Positions 48,343-59,473 of a stretch of 64,000 nucleotides of DNA are shown in pieces. The notes beneath the pieces are model-generated. The model was not told where the DNA came from and made no database searches. It saw nothing but the letters and a program-made list of their open reading frames with translations. Source of the stretch: Gracilaria domingensis (taxonomy: Eukaryota; Rhodophyta; Florideophyceae; Gracilariales; Gracilariaceae); the NCBI GenBank assembly GCA_022539475.1, contig VCMS01000245.1, positions 45,830 to 109,829 of the forward strand. The letters are read 5' to 3'. Position 1 is the stretch's first letter, and each line of letters opens with the position of its first letter. The translations under genes were made by a program, and so were the position numbers.

Positions 48343-50268
48343 ATGCCGCAACCGCCTCGAGGTTCTCGAGTTGGTTCAGCGCGGTCGTCAGCTGCGGTTC
48401 CACCCGTTGCACCGACGTCCCGGTCTATCCCAGATGAGGCGCCACCTCTTGAGGTCGTACCCCGCCCCCGGAGAACGCGTTCAGTTGCGGAAGCACCCGA
48501 GGGAAATGTGGGTTCTGCTCAACCCGTCGTTGAGACACCATCCATGGTTAATCCTAACGTTGCTACCGTAGCCGAGTTGGCTAGGTTGGAATCCCGCTTG
48601 GATATTAATCACGCTGCTCACGTGGAACTCCTACAGGATGTTACCTCGTTGAGGACGCAGGTTGATGATGCCCAGGTTAGGGATGTCTCAGGAGACTTAC
48701 GTCTTCTGAGAAGGGACGTGAATTCCATTATGGAAAATCTGGGTACCCCAGACGTCTTCGTCACGGAGTGCCGGGCATTTGTCGAGGAAATGGGCACCGA
48801 TATCGGTCGAATTCGTTCGCGCTTGGAAACGCTGGAGGATACAATCCGTATGGATGAAGCTGTGGACGCACAGGTTCCTCGAGGAAATCCATCTGCAGAT
48901 GAAGACCATCGTTCGGTGAAGCAGAAGCGTCGACACCCAAAACGAGTTCACTATGATTCAGATTCATCGCGCTCTGACTCGAGCGACATGACCGAAGACA
49001 GTTCGTCAGATTCATCTGATAGTGATGACAACCATCATAGGTCACGTTCGACACGGTCGAAAGCGACGCAGTCTACTCAGGCAGTGATGAGATCACGCGT
49101 GAAAGGACGGCGCCACTTGGCACTCAAAGAGTTAAAGCCGACGGACCCGCTCTACACAAAGCTGTTGTCGTACCGCTATTATCGGTTGGAAGATGTTACT
49201 TCGAATCGCTCCTCGCGAGGAACCGGTAAGGTGAAGGACTATATTCGAAGGTTGAATGTTACCCTTGAAACAAGGAATTTCTCGGGGACGGATCTTATCC
49301 TTATCTTGGATTTCCTTGCCAGGTTCGTCCAGGAGGCCGATATACTCGGTATGAGTGAAGCACAGGCATATGTGGCACTGCCGTACTTCCTAACAGGGAC
49401 TGCGGAAGATCAGTACAACTCAGTTCGAGGAACCTCGAGAGCCTCGGAAGGGAGAGTCACGTGTTGGCCCGAAGCCGTGAACTACCTTCTCAGGTCGTAC
49501 GCGACTTGCAACGCGATTTACAGCGCTACTCTTGCTGTTCGCGACACTAGACAGAAGAGTGGAGAATCTGAAATGGTTTATTCAACGCGGTTGAACAAAT
49601 CGTTTCACCGATGTGGTAATGTGTATTCCGCACAAGAGCGGTGTACCATGTTTGTTGATGGTTTGGACCCAACCATTCGGTCGTTGGTCGCTCGCCGACG
49701 CGAGCAAAAACGCCGAGTGACGTACCTAGAGTTGGTTAATTACGCCCAGGCGGAAGGAGAGACGTATCGAGCCCGCAACCCGGGGCAGCGCGGCTCGAAA
49801 GCGCTACTCGCGGAGAGTTCGTCACCATCGATGTCGGTTTTGCGACGTGAAACCGCTGTCGGTGATGCTGATAACGTCCACTTCATTGGAAGTAACCCCG
49901 ATTCTTACGGATCTACGGACCTGCCGTCAACCTCGATTCCGAGCACGGAAGAAGACCCCGCATTGTATGCCCAAGGTGTCCGGGTGCCTGCAGCCCCGCT
50001 GCCTTACGCTAACAATAATTCGACGCGTCTGAACCGTCCAGGGTGGAAGGACACAGCACCACAACGTCGAGTGGACAATCGTCCTCGCGACAAACAGGCC
50101 TCGGTCATATGTTACCAGAGCTACCTTCCAGGTCACGTATCGACACAGTGCGTATTTCCGCCGTCGCACAGGCCGAAAATTATTGCGAATTACGACGCCC
50201 TCACGCCCGATGAAAAGGAATCTGTTCCACGAAAAGAATATGATAAGGCCAGAGCTGAACTGGGATAA
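48343..50268 (+). CDS. Gypsy gag polyprotein
   Basis: Gag forms the virus-like particle that packages the element's RNA. The start is ATG 48343 (MPQPPRGSRVGSARSS), giving 641 residues. Order: Pro/Arg-rich start, helical region (DVTSLRTQVDDAQVRDVSGD), a Ser/Asp-rich charged stretch (about residues 200-245), the retrotransposon gag domain (FLARFVQEADILGMSEAQAY, CTMFVDGLDPTIR) and a C-terminal CYQSYLPGHVSTQC. The last has CCHC-knuckle spacing with Ser at the second Cys, so zinc binding is doubtful. The frame is open throughout. It ends 150 bases before the clear pol frame begins, in another frame, so pol expression would need frameshifting or a separate start. Confidence 0.8.
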   Translation: MPQPPRGSRVGSARSSAAVPPVAPTSRSIPDEAPPLEVVPRPRRTRSVAEAPEGNVGSAQPVVETPSMVNPNVATVAELARLESRLDINHAAHVELLQDVTSLRTQVDDAQVRDVSGDLRLLRRDVNSIMENLGTPDVFVTECRAFVEEMGTDIGRIRSRLETLEDTIRMDEAVDAQVPRGNPSADEDHRSVKQKRRHPKRVHYDSDSSRSDSSDMTEDSSSDSSDSDDNHHRSRSTRSKATQSTQAVMRSRVKGRRHLALKELKPTDPLYTKLLSYRYYRLEDVTSNRSSRGTGKVKDYIRRLNVTLETRNFSGTDLILILDFLARFVQEADILGMSEAQAYVALPYFLTGTAEDQYNSVRGTSRASEGRVTCWPEAVNYLLRSYATCNAIYSATLAVRDTRQKSGESEMVYSTRLNKSFHRCGNVYSAQERCTMFVDGLDPTIRSLVARRREQKRRVTYLELVNYAQAEGETYRARNPGQRGSKALLAESSSPSMSVLRRETAVGDADNVHFIGSNPDSYGSTDLPSTSIPSTEEDPALYAQGVRVPAAPLPYANNNSTRLNRPGWKDTAPQRRVDNRPRDKQASVICYQSYLPGHVSTQCVFPPSHRPKIIANYDALTPDEKESVPRKEYDKARAELG

Positions 50269-50417
50269 CGGGTTCCGATTTATGCTCAGCCCTCGGTTCC
50301 GGTACTGGCACCTTCGAACCAGGTTCAAGGCGAAGTACCCACGCATGGGGTTCAGTTAGGCCCCCCGAACGGAGTTGACGCACCGAATTCGGTGAGCCCC
50401 GTTCAGAAAAACTGACT

Positions 50418-52991
50418 TTGGGAGTTTCCCCTACGGGAGGGGCGCCTTCCGAGCCGAAGTTGAAGGCGCCCGAGGCGTCACAGCTTCGCTCCCCAGCTGT
50501 TAGAATCCTTTCAAGGATAGCGGCTACAACTGACGTGAGCTCAGAACACCTTTCGGTTCTACGTCGTCCGTGGATACGGTCCCGTAATCTCCGTATTCCG
50601 GAAAGAGTTCTTGTGATGGCCAAGAGAAACTACAAAGTTTATGCCGATCTTGGCTTGTCTAACCAGTTCATGGTTCGAAAGTTGTCTGTGTTGGATACAG
50701 GAGCTGCACCGAACCTGATTCACCTTGAGTTGGTGCCACCCGCGCTACGGGATGAAATTCGTCATGGTCCAGGTTTGGACATCGCAGATGCCAACAATAA
50801 CCCGTTGCGTACTCTTGGGTACATACCTCTCATGGTACGATTAGGAGCCTGTATGGTTAACGTGGATTTCATTATTTGAAAAAGCATTGCCGCACCGGTG
50901 ATACTCGGTTGTGACTTTTGTGATCGTTTTGTTGAAGCGATTCGACCTCGAGCTCGAGTTGTTACCATGGATGATGGTTTCGAAATACCGATTTTAAGGA
51001 AAGCGCTAAAGAGAGCTACACGCAAGCGCGTCCCGCTCCCTGCTGCACAGGAAGTTCCAACCGTCGACCCGGTATCATCTAAGCTCCATGTGGCTCATGC
51101 TATCGCAATCCCTGCGCAATCCCAAGTCTGGGTCACCATAACTACTAAGCAGTCTGGTCTACGTGTGGTACAACCGTTGCCATCATTGTATGATCAGAAG
51201 CAACTCGCTTTGGAGAACGGAGTAATCTCGGTGGAACCCGACAAACCATTCAGAGTTTTGGTCGCCAACTTTGGCACAACCCGACGGTGGTTAGCTAAAA
51301 ACCAAATTCTTGGTACCACTCTCCCGCACCCTGCTGCTATCGTACCGACGAAGATACGCGTTGCGGATGTTCTCGGTATAACCGATGCTAAGGAGGGGGA
51401 GGGATCAGCGGAAACCGCTTTTACCGCATCGGTTACCCCGGCGAACGAAGTCACCGAATCGCTGGCACCCACCGAGGGTAAAGTGTTTCCACCAGGAACG
51501 GAAGATACAGACCCTGTCAAAGAACTGGAACAGTTGAATTTTGATCTTGTACCTGAGTCTCATAGAGATAGGTTAAGAGAAATGTTGAGGGAGTTCACAC
51601 GCATGCGGGATGGATCCCTCGGGACAATTGGAATCACGGAACACCGTATTGACCTACTTCCAGGTACTAGCCCCATTTCCCAACACCCATACCGGGCTGG
51701 TCCCAAAGCTAGGGAAGAAGAGCAATCTCAGGTTGAGAAGATGTTACGCGCTGGCGTCATAGAGGCGGCTCTATCCGCTTGGGCCTCACCCGTGGTGCTA
51801 GTTCCAAAAGCGGACGGATTATGGCGATTCTGTATTGATTACCGTCGTCTAAATTCGGTCACCGTCAAAGACGTTTATCCCATACCCAGGATGGACGAAT
51901 ATATTGACTCGCTTGGGAGTGCTACAGTGTTCACCGCCTTGGATGCCAATTGGGGATACTGGCAAGTTCCGATCCGTGAAAAGGATAAGGACAAAACTGC
52001 TTTTGTGTGCCACCAAGGTTTGTACCGGTTTAAACGAATGCCGTTCGGATTAACCAACGCACCGGCTACGTTTCAACGTGCTATCGATATCCTCTTGGCT
52101 CGATTCAAGTGGAAGACCTGCTTGGTGTATCTTGACGATATCATCGTGTTCTCCGATAACCTTGATGACCACTTACCCCCCGTCCGGGACATCATGAGAG
52201 TCCTTAGGGACGCGGGCATTACGCTGAAACTCAAGAAGTGCGAGTCTTTCACAGATTCTGTCAAATACCTAGGGCATATAATCCGACCTGGACAGCTCTC
52301 AGTTGACGCAGTTCGCGTGAAGTCGCTGAAGGAAGCGAAACACCGTACGACACAAACGGAACTCCGCAGTTTTCTGGGTCTCTGTAATGTATATCGGCGT
52401 TTTGTCCCGAACTTCGCAGATATTGCGACCCCTCTTAACCACCCTCTGAGAAAGGGTCAACCAGTTCAACTGGAACCTCTAGGCGACGTGGAAGCGTCTG
52501 CCTTTTCGGCATTAACTGACGCAGTAACGTCACCGCCAATCTTGGCTTTGCCTAAGCTAGGACTTCCATTCGAAGTAGACACTGATGCCAGTGCACACCA
52601 GGTTGGTTGCGCCCTGTTTCAGGTCACGGAAGACGGCGTGAGACATCCAATTGGATACTGGTCGCGATCCTTGAACGTACACGAACGTAACTACTCAGTT
52701 TCGGAGAATGAGTGCTTAGCCGTTGTATGGGCTCTAACTACATTGAGGCCATATCTTATGGGCAACCATTTTACGGTACATAAGGACCACTCATCTCTCC
52801 GATGGCTCATGGAAATCTCGGAACCATCAGGACGCTTGATGCGTTGGCGCTTGAGGTTATCGGAGTTCGATTTCACAGTTACGTACAAAAAAGGAACGTT
52901 GAATCTGCAGGCAGATGCACTCTCCTGCTTGGGAACAAATGCAGAAGCGGCACCAGTTGACGATCTGGACATACCATGCTTTATGGTGTAA
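50418..52991 (+). pseudogene. Gypsy pol: protease, reverse transcriptase, RNase H
   Basis: The protease has LDTGAAPNLI (about 50694) and the later VILGCDF flap-end motif. A TGA at 50877-50879 lies between them in the same frame. The RT is intact: RFCIDYRRLN, FTALDANWGYWQVPI, FKRMPFGLTNAPATFQ and the catalytic YLDD (52129). RNase H follows with EVDTDASAHQVGCALF, SVSENECLAV and LNLQADALS; the metal-binding D and E positions are visible. A TAA at 52989-52991 separates it from integrase in the same frame. The connection region KYLGHIIRPGQL is typical of Ty3/Gypsy. Confidence 0.9.
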
Positions 52992-53015
52992 GAAGAAGCA
53001 GGTTGGGTCGAATCC

Positions 53016-54518
53016 TTGTCGGATGACATCTGTGACGACATCCTGCTCACTTCTGAGAAGTTGGATCCCTTGACTGGATCTTTTGTACCCATCACTCCCG
53101 AGGAGATGGTCCGAGAACAGCAAACGGATGAGTTCTGTACGCGAATTCGCGCTCGTCTCAATGGAGAAGATCGTATACCTTTTCAGGTTAACGATCAGGT
53201 TTACCTGGTTAGGTTCCAATACTCGCTGCAAAACCGGGTGTTGGTCATGACACACTATGTGAAGGTAGGAGCCCACCCAGGAGGTCGAAAACTATACTTG
53301 ACCCTGCGTAGGGATTTCTACTGGCCGTCAATGGCATTGGACTGCTACGCAGTACGACGCTCTTGCACCGAGTGCGCTAAGAATAACGTGAAACTTCGTA
53401 AATACTCGAAGAAGTTAACGCTGTTCCCAGCACGGTCTCCCTTGGAGTTTATCGCTATCGATATCTTAGGTGAATTGATCAGAACCGCAAGAGGTAATCG
53501 ATACCTTCTGGTTATCACCGATCGGTTCTCTAAGTTGGTACGGACAGTCCCGCTGAAACGGATTACGGCCACCGTGGTTGCACAAGCTTTTGTCACCCAC
53601 TGGGTCTTTTTGTACGGTCCACCGGTTCATCTATTATCAGATAACGGTTCACAGTTCACGTCGAAGTTTTTCCAGGACGTCTGCCGGATCTTGAGTGTCA
53701 AGAATCTATTTACGACCACCTACCACCCCCAAGCAAATGGTCAGGTAGAACGATTTAACCGTACCATGCTAAATGCATTAAGATCTTATGTGGCAGATCA
53801 TCCTAAGGATTGGGATTTGTATACGGACGCTATTACGTACGCGTACAACACCCAAGTCCACCGGGTAACAAAGCTAGCACCTTTTGAGCTGGTATTGTCA
53901 AGAGTACCGCCACCGGTTGCAATCGAGGCTCAAGAAACGCTTTCTACGTACCCGTCTGTTGGGTTATACAGGAACGCTTGGAAGGATTGGTTAACCAAAA
54001 TGGTACCAGTCGCTCGCACAGCGATGGATGAGGCGCAGGCCGCTTATAAGCGCAACTTCGATGCGAAGGTTAAGACCCCATTACCAAAGGTCAAACCAGA
54101 CGATATGGTATTTCTTTGCAAAGAATACTATAATCCAGAGAAGGAACGCCGCCACAAGCTCTCGCCTATCGCGGAAGGACCCTACAAGGTTATTTCTGTC
54201 ACCGACGACACCGTAGTATTGGATATCAATAATGTCTACGAACGGATATCGTTAGACGGTGTCGCGCTGGCCCCACCACCGTACGTTCACGTTAACACCC
54301 AACTGGGTGAAGCTACAGGGGACGAACAGGTCGTATCTTTGCGCCCTGCGACTCTCCGCCCTGATCGCGGCTTATCGGATCTACCGAAGTCAGAATCACC
54401 CACGCGGGTAGCACAACCCGTTGCGGGAGACGAAGAGGAAAACTCAACTAGAGTTGACCCCCCACCGGACGTCGTGGCTCCCGTGCCACCGCCTGAGGAG
54501 GGGAAGGAAAGTACGTAA
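53016..54518 (+). CDS. Gypsy integrase
   Basis: It inserts the cDNA into the host genome. The zinc-binding region reads HYVKVGAHPGGRK...CTECAKNN (H..H..C-x2-C), followed by the DDE core: AIDILGE, LLSDNGSQF, and NGQVERFNR with the Glu at the expected spacing. The C-terminal part has PDDMVFLCKEYYN and EGPYKVISV, the GPF/Y-like module. The frame is continuous with RT except for the TAA at 52989, so it was one polyprotein. It ends at TAA 54516; a low-complexity same-frame extension runs to 54842. Confidence 0.9.
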   Translation: MSDDICDDILLTSEKLDPLTGSFVPITPEEMVREQQTDEFCTRIRARLNGEDRIPFQVNDQVYLVRFQYSLQNRVLVMTHYVKVGAHPGGRKLYLTLRRDFYWPSMALDCYAVRRSCTECAKNNVKLRKYSKKLTLFPARSPLEFIAIDILGELIRTARGNRYLLVITDRFSKLVRTVPLKRITATVVAQAFVTHWVFLYGPPVHLLSDNGSQFTSKFFQDVCRILSVKNLFTTTYHPQANGQVERFNRTMLNALRSYVADHPKDWDLYTDAITYAYNTQVHRVTKLAPFELVLSRVPPPVAIEAQETLSTYPSVGLYRNAWKDWLTKMVPVARTAMDEAQAAYKRNFDAKVKTPLPKVKPDDMVFLCKEYYNPEKERRHKLSPIAEGPYKVISVTDDTVVLDINNVYERISLDGVALAPPPYVHVNTQLGEATGDEQVVSLRPATLRPDRGLSDLPKSESPTRVAQPVAGDEEENSTRVDPPPDVVAPVPPPEEGKEST

Positions 54519-55424
54519 CCCGTTACACCGGCGTCGCACGGTCACACTGTGTCGCAAGGTACCGCAACCAATCTCGCGGTCTCCACCGATAGCGTTGTGG
54601 TGCGCCGAGGCGCTGTACCTCGTGGTGATACTCGGTCGAGTTCGTTGAGCAATGCGCTGGAAACGACACGACCCACCCAGGGGGTACACACCGCAGTGGA
54701 TAACGTAATCACGTCGGGAACACCACCACTGAGCGAGGTCACCACCCGCAGAGCGGAGAAGACAGTATCTGTAGACCCGGGCCTTCCGGAGAACGCAGAA
54801 CCGCAAGCGGTAGACCAGCTCAATGTTACCGATCGGTGCTAACCACGCCGTGGTATGAGGAAACGAGAAGTCGTACTTACCCGCGTATTATTTGGGAAAA
54901 CAACCTTGGAAAGGTGAAGTACGAAGTACGAGTGTGGAAACCGTCGATGGTGCACCCACGCCGCGTGGCAGAGGACTCATGACACACTCAAGTGCAGAGT
55001 AACACGTTGTGCGACGTGGTGACGTATGGAAAGCACCGCCGACGCGGGGAACTGCTGACAGTAAGTCGCGTGCGCGAGTACCACACGTGCACGGTGCACG
55101 ATGTACGGTCGCCAACCGTTGGCGAACGGACACCTGTTAGTGTAACTCGTGGCTCACACTTGCCATCGCCTGGCCAACGAGAAGGCCGCGATATGCACCG
55201 TGATTGGTCAATCCGCCTCCATGGCGCACGAGCGAGACCCTGCCCGTTCTCCGTCGCACGGACGATTCTTCTGGATAGCAAGAGGGAGCTCAGAATCCCG
55301 AAGCTACCGTTGGACGGTCGGAAGCCCAACTAAAATGAGCCGAAGCTCGTCATACTCAAGAAGGAGAGTACTTCAAGAAGAACCTTTCAGGTTGAAGATT
55401 GGACGCTCCTGGCGTAAGTTGTAG
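54519..55424 (+). other. Linker between integrase and chromodomain
   Basis: The first part (to 54842) stays open in the integrase frame and is Thr/Ser/Val-rich. Beyond it no frame is convincing until the chromodomain frame, which is again the integrase frame. This suggests one original ORF with decay between. Confidence 0.5.
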
Positions 55425-55778
55425 TTGTCGGGCAGCGAGGAACTCCTAGTGAGTCGTGACTGGTTAAGTCCAAGAGGAACCCCTCTAGAGGTTAGCCGGC
55501 CACCACCTCGCCACCCTCGAAGGTACGAAACCACAATGGGTGAAGGAGAGCAGTCAAGCACCGAGGTGTACCCACAGAAATACGTGATCGAACGTATCGT
55601 ACGTCATGTTGTAGACCCCAATGGAACGGTACTGTACCAAGTGCGATGGTATGGCTGCTCCGCCGAGGAGGACACCATGGAGCCGGTCGAGCACCTATCT
55701 AGGTCAAAGATCGTTTCATACCACCGTCGCACTCGGTCAGCTTTGCCGCCCAACCTGGACCAAGCCCAGGTGGGATAA
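55425..55778 (+). CDS. Chromodomain tail of Gypsy pol
   Basis: YVIERIVRHVVDPNGTVLYQVRWYGC..EEDTMEPVEHL is a chromodomain: a beta-barrel with the aromatic cage partly filled by Y and W, and a terminal helix. In chromoviruses it steers integration to marked chromatin. It lies at the end of pol as usual, preceded by a Pro/Arg stretch. The TAA after NLDQAQVG is the likely natural end of pol. Confidence 0.8.
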   Translation: MSGSEELLVSRDWLSPRGTPLEVSRPPPRHPRRYETTMGEGEQSSTEVYPQKYVIERIVRHVVDPNGTVLYQVRWYGCSAEEDTMEPVEHLSRSKIVSYHRRTRSALPPNLDQAQVG

Positions 55779-56148
55779 GAACCGTTCCCGGTGAGGAGCT
55801 TTCGACTATACCGCGATGCGGAAGACTCAGAATGGAGAGTTGACCCCTTCTGTGTGGGGGATGAATGAAGGAAGAAGACCAATGAAGTGGTGAAGACTGA
55901 ACCAGAGGAAGTGAGAAGAAAGAAAGAAGAGCATACCGAAATGCCGGTTGTACCGATTTAAAACGGTTAGAGTAGAAGAAGCACCAAAGAAGTGAAGTAC
56001 TCTTGAACACAGTGTGACTGAAGAAGTAATCGGAGATCGATCAAGTTCGTGGAGAACAGGCTAAAGGGTGAAGGGAAAGTTACCACTAGATGGTTTTACT
56101 GTTTCTATCTTATACTAAGGACCAAGTCCCCCAGCCCTGCTGTTGATC

Positions 56149-57747
56149 TTACGCCCTTGATGAGGGACCGGCACCGCCGCTACCGGAGGGACCCTGCGAA
56201 GGGTGCGGAACGGCATAAGCCAGTATCCCTGCCATCGTGGTGAGATGATCGGGCACGATAATTCTAGCGTTCTGGAGACTGGCGCGCAACATCGCGATGT
56301 TCGCGGGAGAATCTCCCGGAGCGACAGGAGCTGTCGGGGCCGGAAGGACCGAAGGAACGGTAGCCGCTACAGAGGCCAGACCCACCACCGGAACACTCGC
56401 TTGAGTCGGAACATTCCAACCCACAGGAGCCTGGGGTACACCGCCGCTGGCGTGCAACATCTGGTTCGTCGCCGGTAGGTCGTTCACCAACTCCTGGTCC
56501 ATCTCGACGAGTGCTCCCGCCGCCTCTGCACCAGTATCCATGTTCGGATCATCCAGGTCCACTGGGGCGACCCAGTTGTCACTGAACATGAACCCAACGC
56601 GGTGACCGTCTGGAATCGACCGTGGCTGGTTCGCTGCCCACTCGGCATACGCGCTAGTCGTCATCGTACCCTCCCATGGGTCGTAATACACGAAATCTTC
56701 CGTGGTGGGATGTCTCCTACCGGGTGAGCGGTCGTAGTGACGACGAGGACCCTTCCCGCGTTGCGAACGGGGCACCGTTTTCCAATCGACTCCATCGACA
56801 ACATCCAAGATGTAATGGATCTCATCCACGTTCTCTTCGGACCCCAAGGGAGTGTGCAAATCCAGCGAGCGGATAATGCTGCGAAGCATCGGCGGAATAT
56901 ACCAAACACGGTAGTTGTCGTAAGCCTCCCAGAGGAGAAACGCTGCTACGCGTGCCGTCCACTCGCCGGCTACGAGACCCCACCATCCTGAATGCGGATC
57001 GTTGATCAATCGGGAACCGATGTAACTCAAGCAGGGAGGCAGTTCTGCAAAACACACTTTGGGTACCTCCACATCACGCCACTAGTCTGGTAGAGGAGGG
57101 AACCGTCCAACAAAGGCCTGCGGTCTGTACCTCTCGGTCTCGATATTTGGGTACGGAATCAGATACCCATGACTGGAACGAGCTTTCCGCTCAAACCGAA
57201 TGCGGTTGACGAACCCACCTTGAGAAGCGTTCTTGCGAAGATAACGGAACTGCGCTCGGAGTATGGGCCGATTCCAGCACAACATCAACCTCGATGTGCT
57301 CGGGCCATCCCCAGCGTACCGCGCATGTTTGAACGTCCCAAAGTTGTCTCCATATCGGACTTCACCGAAAGTACGGTAGAACGGAGTATCGAACCCATAT
57401 GACGGTGGAACCAGGTGCTCGAGGTGCACTCGATTGAGTCTCTTGTACGCCAACTTCGCGTGTTCCGCGCGCGCGGTGTTCAGGTTCTCACCCTCGCGGG
57501 TATTGTACCGGAGGAGCATCGGGTCGATCGCTATACGAACTTTCCATTCTTGGAATTGCACTACCGCTAACGGCACACCGCCCGGTAGGAAGCCGTTTTC
57601 GGTGTACGACTCCAAGAGAGTGTCATCGTTAACAGCTACCGGATGAAACCACGGTGGACGGCTTAACGCAAACCCATCGCGGAGTGGATCCCGTACTGCG
57701 AGAGATTCCTTCGATATCCAACCAGCTTGGTTCGCCATCAGCGGCAT
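56149..57747 (-). CDS. Long antisense ORF between chromodomain and truncated 3' end
   Basis: On the minus strand ATG 57747 opens 221 codons to a TAG at 57082-57084. The same frame then continues 308 codons to 56149, so a protein of about 530 residues is implied with one stop. The first part reads MPLMANQAGWISKESLAVRD and is rich in Arg and aromatic residues. The second has WWGLVAGEWTARVAAFLLW, GKGPRRHYDRSPGRRHP, TTEDFVYYDPWEG, and a Pro/Ala/Val-rich end. I do not recognise the family. The position and orientation recall the additional antisense ORFs reported in some plant Ty3/Gypsy elements of the Tat group. The codon order and composition look protein-like, not like a shadow of pol, which ends at 55778. 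Confidence 0.55.
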
Positions 57748-57774
57748 CGCTTGCGCGGAATTCCATAACGGGAG

Positions 57775-58110
57775 CGTCTGTGTTCTGCAAAGTGGAATAT
57801 AGTCTGTTCGCTTTGGAAACTAAGCTAGTTTTTGGGCTATTTGGGGCGCGCGAGGGGGTGGCAGAGGCTGGCACTCAAAAAATTATGAAATTTTGGAATA
57901 TTGAATTCCATCTCGCGCAGTTTAATTCTTGGGTCTCTTAGTTTTTGTAGAGGTTCTACTTCGCCGCACCACCCCATCCACTCTTTTCCGCGACCCTCTC
58001 TCAAATCTGCGCTCGTGCTAGTTTGCGTTTCCATTTTCTCCCAAGTGGCGATGCAAGTCGCAACTCATCTCATGTCAACCACCCTGCTATTCATTCTCAT
58101 CTATCATGGC
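57775..58110 (-). repeat. Repeat R1, short 5'-truncated copy
   Basis: It starts GTCTGTGTTCTGCAAAG, as at 371, and follows that copy closely to the CTAGTTTGCG block, ending near 58110. It borders the Gypsy element on its left. Confidence 0.8.
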
Positions 58111-58199
58111 TCCCCACCTTAGAATTCTAGAAGCAAATTTTATTTACTTTGCGCTCTTTGCCGCGAGAAGAGACCCGCCGACTGCACCTATCACTCGCT

Positions 58200-58643
58200 G
58201 TCGCCTACCGATTTCGTCGTGCGTCCCGCCGCTTCCAGGTACAGCCCGACCATGTACTCACGGCACATCGCCGGTGCCGTCTTCGCGCCCTCCGCCTCCC
58301 GCGCGTTGGACGCCACAACCATTGGCAGCGCGCTCATCACACCCCAGAACAGTTTCATCCTCTCGCCAAACTAGCCCTGTTGGAGATGATGCCTTTCGTG
58401 TCGGTACTGTTCCCGCAGCAGCGTCAGGCTCGGCTTCATTGCCACCAACTCGCAGTTGCTCCATCGCGCGATGTACGCAGTCATCACTCCCGTGTCGGTT
58501 ACCCCGTAAACATCCGCACGGCATCCACCACAGAAGCTTGGGAACGCTTCCTTCATCTTCCCGAATGATACAGATCCACTTTCGTCCTTTATTTCAGTCC
58601 TAACCTCTTCGAATGCACCTGCTGCCACGATTTCGGAGGACAC
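58200..58643 (-). pseudogene. Unrecognised coding fragment
   Basis: The minus-strand frame reads KMKEAFPSFCGGCRADVYG, TGVMTAYIARWSNCELVAMKP, a TAG at 58371-58373, then FGERMKLFWGVMSALPMVVASNAR...EYMVGLYLEAA in the same frame. It is Cys-bearing, with mixed polar and hydrophobic character and a possible membrane segment. I do not recognise it. It directly adjoins the truncated LCB2 relic and may be a separate gene fragment. Confidence 0.4.
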
Positions 58644-59473
58644 GATGCCGACGCATAGAGAGAAGCTGGAGAAAGCGCGAAAATACGTTCAGTTAGAGCA
58701 GATTCGGAAGAGAAGTAACCTCCAACGGTCCTGAACGATTTAGTGAAGGTACGTATCATAATATCAATACTACGCGTATCTACACTATCATAGTGATGAT
58801 GCCCCGAAACACCTCGTTTGGTCGGTCCAAGGGCGCCAATGGAATTCGCCTCATCCACGTATAAGCAGGCATCATTCTTATTTTTGACTGCGACAACCTG
58901 GCAAAGATTGCACATCTGACCTTCCACTGAGTACATACTCTCGACAACCGTCATGATTCGTTTCCACAGAGGGCTCTTGTCAGGGTATCCCGTAGCAATG
59001 CCAACAAGAATATTACTTTCCTACGATTCTGCCAAATTATGTTCAAACACGCGAATCCTGGCGCCGAATGAGCGACCGTCGACCATGACAGACGCGTCAT
59101 TCATCAGGCCGGAGATGGCGAGATCGCCCCTACCCACAATAGCTGGGATGATCTGCCAGTTGGTGGTAAGGACGGTGCCAACCACGATGGCATCTTTCTT
59201 ACCAAAATCTTTGGCGACCGTGCGCTCCAGGTTGCGTACAAGCTCAGAGCGCCCCGTAGACACAGACACATTGCACGAAGCGACACCACACTGATCTAAG
59301 ACATCGGTGACGTACGAGTGAACACTTTCAAGAACCTCAGCATACCCCAGGTAATTGCACCTGCCCAAGTTACGAAACCTCGTAACCCTGGCAGTAGGGT
59401 CCGGAGACATGGAAGAATGCTCGGCCGCGGGAGTGACATCGGCCTGAATGGGTGTGTACGCTGGATGAACCAA
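58589..59473 (-). pseudogene. LCB2: Serine palmitoyltransferase LCB2-like subunit (broken, truncated)
   Basis: LCB2 carries the pyridoxal phosphate of serine palmitoyltransferase, the first enzyme of sphingolipid synthesis, on the ER. The minus strand reads RCNYLGYAEV, VAKDFGKKDAIVV, GARIRVFEHN, a TAG at 59021-59023, then in the same frame VVESMYSVEG, DEANSIGALGP and TFTKSFRTVGGY. The Lys that binds PLP (TFTKS) is present. The family DEAH motif is DEAN here, with Asp kept and His changed. The frame ends at 58589 shortly after the cofactor domain, so the C-terminal domain is missing. The N-terminus before NYLGY is also incomplete. Confidence 0.85.

Larger units (their letters stand above)
47340..57770 (+). 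mobile_element. Gypsy-type LTR retrotransposon (chromovirus), 3' truncated
   Basis: Order: LTR-like leader, gag, protease, reverse transcriptase, RNase H, integrase and chromodomain on the plus strand, then a long ORF on the opposite strand. RT-RH before integrase defines Gypsy/Ty3, and the chromodomain defines a chromovirus-like lineage. No 3' LTR follows; at 57775 the element meets a repeat R1 end. Frame-breaking stops at 50877, 52989 and 54516 mean it is not autonomous as it stands. Confidence 0.85.
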
